Shown piece by piece: positions 12,101 through 21,100 of a stretch of DNA of 21,710 bases; the first letter of the stretch is position 1, and the number at the start of each line of letters is the position of its first letter. The DNA is taken from NCBI RefSeq assembly GCF_001949145.1, contig NW_019091534.1, forward strand, positions 517,462 to 539,171, in the 5' to 3' direction. The translations under genes were made by a program, and so were the position numbers. The notes below the pieces were generated by a model. That model was not told the DNA's origin. It was given only the letters and a program-made list of their open reading frames with translations, and ran no database searches. This DNA is from Acanthaster planci. Lineage: Eukaryota > Echinodermata > Asteroidea > Valvatida > Acanthasteridae.

Positions 12101-15100
12101 GAAGTCTTACTCATGAATGGATAATTGCCAATATGGTGGTCCCAATTGCGGGTGTCATGGTGGACTACCACTGTGACCACCCATCAACAGTCATACAGTA
12201 AATCTCACCATGCTGGTTCACATCTCTGATAATTATCAATCCTTGTTTGGAAAACAGAATGTGCGAACAGAAACGAGAAATCAGGCTTTGTGATTAAGCT
12301 CACAGAAGTCTTTATAAAAGATTTGGATGATTGGTTTTCAACGGTAGTTTTGCATCCTAACAATAATTTGGTCAAGTCGACTATCAGACATGTACACATA
12401 CTTTTTGTCGTGTAGAGGGTCCAGTGGCACCCATTCTTTCCATTGTTGCCCTTAATAGCACCAACCAGTACAGGCCTATACTGTGTATTTCACCATTTGG
12501 TTCAATATGTAGGCCATGTTTGTGAACAATGGGTTGTGAGTAGTGCTTCTGAATTCGAGTTGCTTCATCAACATGGAAATAATTTTATAATCATTTCTGA
12601 CATCAAGGTGGCTGGAAACCATCTACCTACGTGTAGTTGAATGCCTTTTCACATATACATTTTCATTTTAGCTTTTGTTTTCTTTTCTAGGTGGCAACTT
12701 AAAAAGTAAAATAATTTTTTTGGCTCATTATGTTGATAAAATTTGCCCCTCAACACATCATTTTTACAGATGGTTGGTTTACCAAAAACTGGAAACATTT
12801 TTCATGATGGCCCGTGGACTTTTTTCTTAACTTTAAACTAATACGTGTACTATACTTGTTGTACAGCCAATGACTTCCAGTATTTCACTGCTGCCAAGGA
12901 AGGCAGGCTGATTTCCAAACCAATATCAACCATCATCCACCGCAACCCCAACTTATGTGCACGGGACTGCCTAGCCCTCCCGGAGACCAAATGCCTGAGT
13001 ATCAACTACAACTATGGGGACTTCACCTGTGAACTGTTGGACGAGATTGAGGGTCATGGGGTCGAAGTTCACAAGGTACAAAAGAAAGTTTCACCACCTT
13101 CACATTGCATTATGCCTGCAGCTTTGGGAAATAAGACCCACACGCTAGGCTTGTGAAAAAACCACAAGCGCACTCGAGTGGGACTCGAACCCACGACTTC
13201 TTGCTTACTGCTGCAGACATCTTAACCGCTCAACCACCGAGCTACCCAAGACCCACCCAAGTGCACTTGCAGCTTTTTCACAAGCCTGCAGGGCAAACAC
13301 AGAGTATGCAGTGTTATAACACACGTCGGGCAGGGCAAAAATCCAAAATTAATTAACCTCTCCCTGGCGTAAAGCCATCCTTGGAAATAATACACTCTAG
13401 ATGATAATCAGATTTACCTGTGTGCTGCGTTTCAGTCTGGATTCTTCTCCCACTATGAGCGTCTCGGTGTGGGCCATGCCGTCGAGTTTAGTCATGAATC
13501 GCTCCAACTTGTCCACAACAACCTCTACTACTTCAACATAGAGCTCCTCAACTACGTTGGCTATGAGAACATCATCTCATCAGTCGGCATCATTGCGGAC
13601 TTCACACCTCCTGCACCAGGGTTGATCATGAACGGGATCAGGGAGGAATTGGTGCATGAACCATGTGTAGAGTTCACTCCAGAGGAGTGGGAGAGACGAT
13701 GCATTGAAGACACACCGCTGGACAACCATCGGTAGGAATCATTGCCTTAAAATGCCCTTTTGTTTCAATGATGTGGCTACTCATTGACAGTATTTTCCAG
13801 ATGCATCGTGGACAGGGTGCAGATAGCAGTGAAGTCGGGTCAGTGGAATAGACACATTCCAATATTACAATGATTCACTTGAAATCTTCATGAATCTTCA
13901 TGAAGTTGCAAGTGCCTATGTGCTGTCTAGAATTTGAACTTTGTTTTCATGTGGCTGATCAATACTATATTGTACACCATGCTGTTTGTATGCTGTTCTG
14001 TAAAATGCCATGCCAGCCTTATAGTACGTGGTATGTACCTCTTCTGTGCTGTGTTAAAATCTCTTGGTATGAAAATTTGGTGCACAAAGCCCGATATGAA
14101 AATTTCAACTCTGTGAAATGTGGACACATACATGTAGATTGTACTGTACCTGCCTACCTGAAGATGAGTTTTACAGTCTAAGAGTCACAATTTCATACGA
14201 AACCCAGAAAGTGTTTAAAGCTGGTTAGCATTGTTACCATCCATCAAAATACGCCCTCATTACAAGCTCTCAACCAGTAAAATGGGTAAATCAACTGAGG
14301 TATTTATGAATCGATGATAAAAGCCCCAAACTGTTTAATGGTGAGTGTTACGGCTTGTTGAATTATGTGGTTTTTGGTTTATTAATTAAGGAAAAACTAA
14401 CTACAATTACCTTTCATTATTTGACCTCAGTTATATCATTGATGGTCCTGGGTCTCTGACCGTATTCAATGGTAATGAGGAACATGTTGACATGCTGTAT
14501 ACAAGAAGTAATACCTTCATTGCAGGTAAGAGTGGGTAGGGATTCCGGATTCATATGAAGCAGGGTGGACTAATCTGGAGAATAGTAACAAAACTGCTAA
14601 GGATAATGGTGACAAATACGCTTACTTTTAAATCATTAGGAAAATTACAACTTTGCAACAAGACACATAAAATTGAAGCCCATTTTCACTTTCTGTTTGA
14701 GTTCTTGTATTGTTCTGTTTGTTTGTTTCGATTTTTTTTTTCTTGGAGGAAGGCAACCTATAGGTGGTTGTTCTGAAGTTATTAATATCTGTCCACTGCA
14801 CAACAAAATCGAGCGATTCAAGAGTTTCTTCGCATCCATGTGTCTCAGCATTACAAGCTCACTTGTCCAATTCAGAACTTTGGATCTTAAGGTTTTCCTG
14901 CCCTCAGGTGATTGGGCCAAGAGAGAAGAATCGAGGGTCAATAAGTAGTGATTGGGTGGGCATAGGAATGTTGGGTCGTTTTATCAACTTGCAAGGCTAT
15001 GCACACTGTCTTACTTTGGCTTACAGCATAGTTTGTTTTCCAGACATACACATGTTCACACATCAGTCTGGTGCGCATGTATGTGGAATAAATCACAGCT

Positions 15101-18100
15101 GTGATTGGTTGTAAAACCATAGGTTCGGGCATTGTTGTGCAGGCCTCTATTTTAAAAATGCACTAGACTTTAGTCCTACTGCCATTCTGGCATATCTAAT
15201 GGTTTATTTGTTAATGTGTGACATATGAATTTATTTGCAGCTAACTGGGATGGTATCCATGATAATGAAACCGGTATCCATGGCTACACCTGGTCCATTG
15301 GTAGTGGCATCTGTGCCGATGATATCAGCAGGCATGTTGACCCTCATGCTCACCTGTTTGACGAGTCGGAGTGGACCCACCAGGGACTCGTTGTCAACAT
15401 CCATCTTCCAGGTAAAACTATACCACACTATTTCAAACATCCTAGAGATATAGATACCAACCCATATGAACAGTATGGCTGGGCTTTTCTTTCCGTTAGA
15501 AGCTGTGAACCAGCAAAATAAATTGTAAATGGTCTTCCTAAGTTTCTTTAAAAAAAAAACCTGGTAAATTTGCAGTTCATAGAAAATAAATGTAAGCTAT
15601 AGTTTGGTTTTATTTTGTTACTTTCTCTTCTTCAGCCAGTTCTCCCGTCGTATTTGTTACAAACATGTTTAGCTTTTAAAGTGGCTTGCCATGTGTACAG
15701 TGGCGAAGTGAGGTCTTGAAAGTGTCTGCAGGGAATATAAATACACATATTTGTTCAACAGATGGTGCATACTATATCTCGGTGCGTGCTCTCAACAAAG
15801 TGGAGTTTGGCGGTCCCATGGCACTCACTGTGTGCCACAGCACCCCACTCATTATCGACAAGACTCCGCCCATCATTTACAGCGTCCACCACATCACGTA
15901 TGACTCCACCACTGGCAGAATTGGAATGAGAGTCAATGCAACGTGAGTATTTGTATATTATATTGTCTGTTTCTTCAAGTGGCTTTAGGGTTCAGTTTCT
16001 GCTGAACATAGATCACCAAGTTCATGGAGTTACGGTCTTACAGCACAATGCTGCCAAACATGTTTCTATCATAAACCCACAAAAACCGTGCAATATGAAA
16101 CTAACTCTGGATCCTGAGACCAAATTGAAGCCTTGGATTTAAATGACTGTACTTTGGAGCATTCTGCACAGCACACTGCAGGCCTGTTTCACATCCCACC
16201 ATGTACAGCACTCTTTAATCAGAAATCTCTGTCATAAACAGTGATCCTGAGTCCCATTTACTTGAGTATCATCTGGCAGCAGGCAAGACCCGTAGAGATA
16301 AATCACTGCGGGACTGGGAGGCTCACGTGTTGGCTGAAGAGCTTTTCATGGACTTCAAGATACCGAATGGTGTACCGTGCTGGGTGAAAGTCAGAGCAGT
16401 CAACAATGGTAAGAATGCTGAGAAGCTTAATGGGATCCAGGGCCAGTAGTTGAGCTGCAGCAACATCATGGGGTTTATGAAAATATGCTGATCTCTTGTT
16501 CTGCAGTTTGGGAACTGTGGTTCATGCCTATATGGCCCATGTTGAAGGGCACCCTCACCAGCAAAGGATAGGCAGACTGGTGGACAGCTTGTCATCCTTG
16601 CTTGTGCTCACACCAGGTGCACACACAAAGAATGTATAAATTCAAACAGATATTGGTCAAGTGTTTTCTGCAAGTCCCACACAGAACACCTGAACCACAC
16701 CAATTACCCCTGAACAAGTTGGAACACATCCCCTCTTATTCCTAGTCAGGGTGGATAGCTCACTCAGAAGAATGGGAGTCAAGCATTCAAAGCTTTCATG
16801 TCCATCTCCAAATTTAATATGCACAAGTTGAGTTGCATTTAACTTCTACCTTTTGCTAATATTTGAAGGAAAATATCCAAGTCTAAAAGCAAAACGGGAA
16901 ATGGTATTGAAGTGCTTGTAAATAAAAGTGCTAAAATTCCAAGGATATGTTTTTTAAATGAGCAATATTCCCAGATTTATTTGTTTTTCCACTTATTTTT
17001 CATGAGTCAGATAAAAGAAAATTGGCAGCTGTGAACATATGACCACACATCTCTCTGCTTTATTTCAGTCGACCTACGGACTGTAGGCCATGCTGACGAG
17101 CCCATTCTTGTTGATGATTCCCCACCAATTCCTGGAGACTTGTTTGATGGGCCGTATGCTGGACGAGATCTCACATTTACCAAAGACAGAAATGAAGTAA
17201 ACGGATTCATGCTTCATCAGTCAAGTAGTGGTTTTAAACCCAAATTATGACAAATCTGAGCATTGCATATGCTGGCAAATTTGGCTTCATTAGGCTGTTT
17301 CTTTCCATGAAACTACAATAAGCAACAGTAGTTAATATTCGGTAACTGTTGGAGCAGTCTGTGATTCCATTGGTTTTTCTGTTAATTCATTAGATTTGTG
17401 CCAACTGGCATAATTGGCATGACCCCGAGTCTGGGATCTCCTCATATCTGTGGGCAGTGGGAACCCAGCCTGGCCTTAGTAACGTGGTAAACTACATCAA
17501 AGTGTCTCATCGAGAGCACACTGCCTGCTCTGACTATGTGACCCTGCAGCACGGAGAGATGTATTACTCCACACTCGTAGCCTTCCATGGTGGATATGAT
17601 AAGCTCAATGTGACAGCTTCATCCAATGGAGGTAGTTGTCAATGTTACTATTGCAGGCATCATCACCAATGTAGTCACCGATATGATTATTATGGTCATT
17701 GATCAGAATCATTACCGTCATTCTCTTCAAAATGACCATGATTACCGCACTCATCTCTATTCTAAAGAGATAGCATCTTGAAAGACGGACTGATCAAGCT
17801 TTGATATCCACAGCTACTTCTTCAGATACACTGAAGGGTGTGCCTCTCATCATTGAGGGTTTAGAGGTGCTACTTCTTCAGTATATTAATGCTCTAGCAG
17901 ACAAACATGACTGTACACATCTTTATGCACTCATTACTGTTACACCCGTGTATGACCGAAGGGCATACAGGTGTAGGTGTTACATTAAAATATGATGTGA
18001 TACGCAGTCCTGTAAAAATAATGGAAATACACCAGTCAGGAATACAGGAAAGCTTGTGACTTTAATGAAGATGATGTTGCCTTGAACATTGCATGAGAAA

Positions 18101-21100
18101 CAATGAAGGCAACTTCCTGTCCCTGCTGATGTGGCACTTTTGGTCAAGTCCATTATGTTACACGGGAGAACAATTCTGGGTCGATGCATTATAGGAAGGG
18201 GGAAAGTTAACCAACAATTAAAAAAGGGGGGGGCAATTTCCATGACCTCTACATTACCACATTGTTGTCATTGTTATTGCCATCAATGAACATTCCTCAC
18301 CACTAATCATCCCTGTTATTGTTGTTGCTCTTGTGATCTCAGTTATGTAATTATTGTTATTTTATCAATACATGGATCCTTTCTCACTTCAATATCATCG
18401 TCATGGGTAGAAGTGGCAGAATTTCTCTTAAAGTGCGCATCTTACACCCCCCCGCCTTTGTAACAATCGCATTCACTGTAGATGCAAACATCTGGATCAT
18501 GTCTTGATACCTTGCTCTTCTATCCTCACATTAGTGACTGTGGATCTCACTCCACCGATGCAAGGAAGTGTCTGGGACCACCCACTTGCAGGAACTACTG
18601 ACCTAGACTTCTCCTCAAGGCCGGCCACTGTGGAAGCTCAGTGGCATGGATTCTCTGATCCAGAGTCTGGTATCAAAGACTATCAAATCACAGTCTATCG
18701 CAGGTACATGTATATTTGGGATTCATTTAGTTGGAACTTCAAAATAATTTCAAAGTAATAGTTGTATTGTTAATTGCATATTTTTGCCTTATACTTTAGA
18801 TTTTGAATGTAACAATTTTAGTGGAACTAACGGAATCACACTCCATATTTACAAATAATTATTTGGTAAATTTTGACAGAATGTTTTTGCCAAACAACTA
18901 AGCCTCAATGAGAGATGATAAATCAGTTTGAAATGATGTGTCTAGTGTGATGAAAATGTTCAGTGATTTCACAATATTTAGCTCCAATGGCTCAACTGAC
19001 TTTGAGGTCATCCATGAGGCAGAATCAGTAAGTATTGCTACATCCTCCATTGAGTGGCATCACTTCCACCTCCATCACAAGGACCAGGTTTATGTCAACC
19101 TACGCACTGTCAACCAGGCTCTGAATCACATTGACACCCCTACCGATGGCTTTATTGTAGACCTGACCCCTCCAGTGCTGCAGGCCCTAGGAGATGGGCT
19201 GGTGGTTGGAGAAGATGCTGACTTCCAGGTGAGTACAGGCTGTAAATCACAATTGGTACCCCTACCAATGGCTTCTTGGTAGACCTGACCCTTCCAGTGG
19301 TCCAAGCCCTGGGAGATGGGTTGGTGGTTGGAGAAGATGCTGACTTCCAGGTGAGACCATGCAGGCTCAGCTGGTGATGTTAGTTTGTAATGTTTCAAAG
19401 ATGTGACCATCTCATTTGTTTAAACCTTACATCACATAAATAGCGTCCCCAAGACATTTAAAAGTCTATATTGCTGTGACATTCAAAACCATGGCAATGT
19501 GGACACAGAGTTTACAACCTCACAGCGATGGTGCTTTTGTTATTTGCTGGTGTGGCTTTTATTCTAGCCTGAGTACATTATAGTGTAATGTAAGCCTTGG
19601 ATGCTTTTCTCCCCTCCTGCAGTCCCATTCAGATAGTCTTGCTGTTCACTGGAACTACTTTGATGACGAGTCTGGCATTGAATCGTTCCAGTTGGCCATC
19701 TACGAGATTCGACATGGGAACAAACGCAAGATCTTCCCTATGGGTATGTTGTGGTTCTTACACCCTGCTCTAACAGTTTAGTCAAAATGAATGCCATACC
19801 ATCCCTCTCTGGCGTTCACTGACACCAAAGCTGCCTAGATTTAGGATTGTATACTGATGTGCGTGTTGTTTCCTTTCCTGATGTTTAGATGCAAACCCCA
19901 GGAGCTTTGAGTTGATCTCTGATATCGCAACTCGGTCCCATGTCCAAAGTGGTCTGACGCTGCGTCCTGGAGCTCTCTATGTGACACAAGTCAAAGCCAA
20001 GAATCAAGCCAAGCTGGTTGCTTCTCATGAAACCAGTGGCATCATGGTGGATCCCAGCCCTCCTGTGGTGAGTCTCAATCTTGGACACAGCCAGCAGAGA
20101 TTTAGATTCAGGAGCTGACGAAAATGGGGAAATATCAGTCAGCACCTGCAAGCCAATTCATGAAACTTTAAACAACTGGCGTAACTTCACTTATGCCTCA
20201 TGTTATTGTGGAAGTTAAGCAACAAATTACGACACATTTCACCAAAGGTACCACTGCGTATTCAATTTTGCAACTTGTGCAACAAATTGTGGGTAACTCG
20301 TGTTATCATTTTAGGTAATGTAAGTTATGCCAAACAAATCAGACACAAAGGGCTTGACCAGCAATTCATGTTCAGTTAAGGCTCAACACTGCTCAACTTA
20401 AAAGTTTTATACAAGTAATGTAAAACTTTTTTAAGGTAATAAAAGTGTCATTGAATGTGAGAGAACTTTGTAATTTTTTACTCATTTCTGACAAAGGAAA
20501 GGCAAAAATATTTCAATTGGCGGGCAGAGCTAATCTAGTGACTGTTATGTCGAAATGGAACAGTTGTTGCAGAAGCTGTGGTCGTCCTTGTCCAAGAAAT
20601 TCAATATTATCAATACATTGTGCAGCAAAGCAACTTTTTGTGAAATTGATCAGAATTACATTACACAGCTATACCAGAAAGTTGTGGCGTAATCCTTCAT
20701 ATGGTTCAATGTTATGCTGCACTTTGTGGAATTGGCTGCAGAACAGTCCATGCCTTGAATGTTATGAAATTATCCATAACATTGCACTCATAAACATTTG
20801 TTAGTCATACATGTATATCATTATCATGGTGACCATACATATAACATGACTTTCTCCTTTGAAAAATATGTCCAAAATTGCTGGCTACCGTAATAGATGA
20901 GATACATCTACGGTGGAAACCTGGATGGGGAGGCTGAAGAAATCTTCAATGGCTACTTGTACCAGAACAGTCGCTCCACAATCCAGGCATCCTGGCTGGC
21001 TGCAGATGGTCAGAGTGGTATCAAGAACTACTGGGTGGCAGTTGGAACAGCACCATGTGAGTAGAACATTAGGGAAGTGGCAATTTGAAAAGTACTGTGT

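Noticed and set aside
13164-13250. Functional tRNA gene on the minus strand
   Set aside because: The A and B boxes are good, but the anticodon stem cannot pair and the acceptor stem has mismatches. It is better read as a tRNA-derived repeat.
13801-13838. Possible extra exon after the good-looking acceptor ttttccag at 13800, ending at a GTCAGT
   Set aside because: It would enter in the right phase but leave in phase 1, whereas exon 14 needs two bases already in place. Including it breaks the frame; joining exon 13 directly to 14 keeps it.
19281-19350. The duplicated exon 21 end as an alternative or extra exon with acceptor ttggtag
   Set aside because: Used as an extra exon it opens ACC-TGA; used in place of exon 21 it reaches a TGA before its donor. 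Neither gives a functional product.
20445-20804. 119-codon plus-strand ORF in intron 23
   Set aside because: No recognisable domain, Cys-scattered and low-complexity composition, and no phase link with exons 23 or 24.
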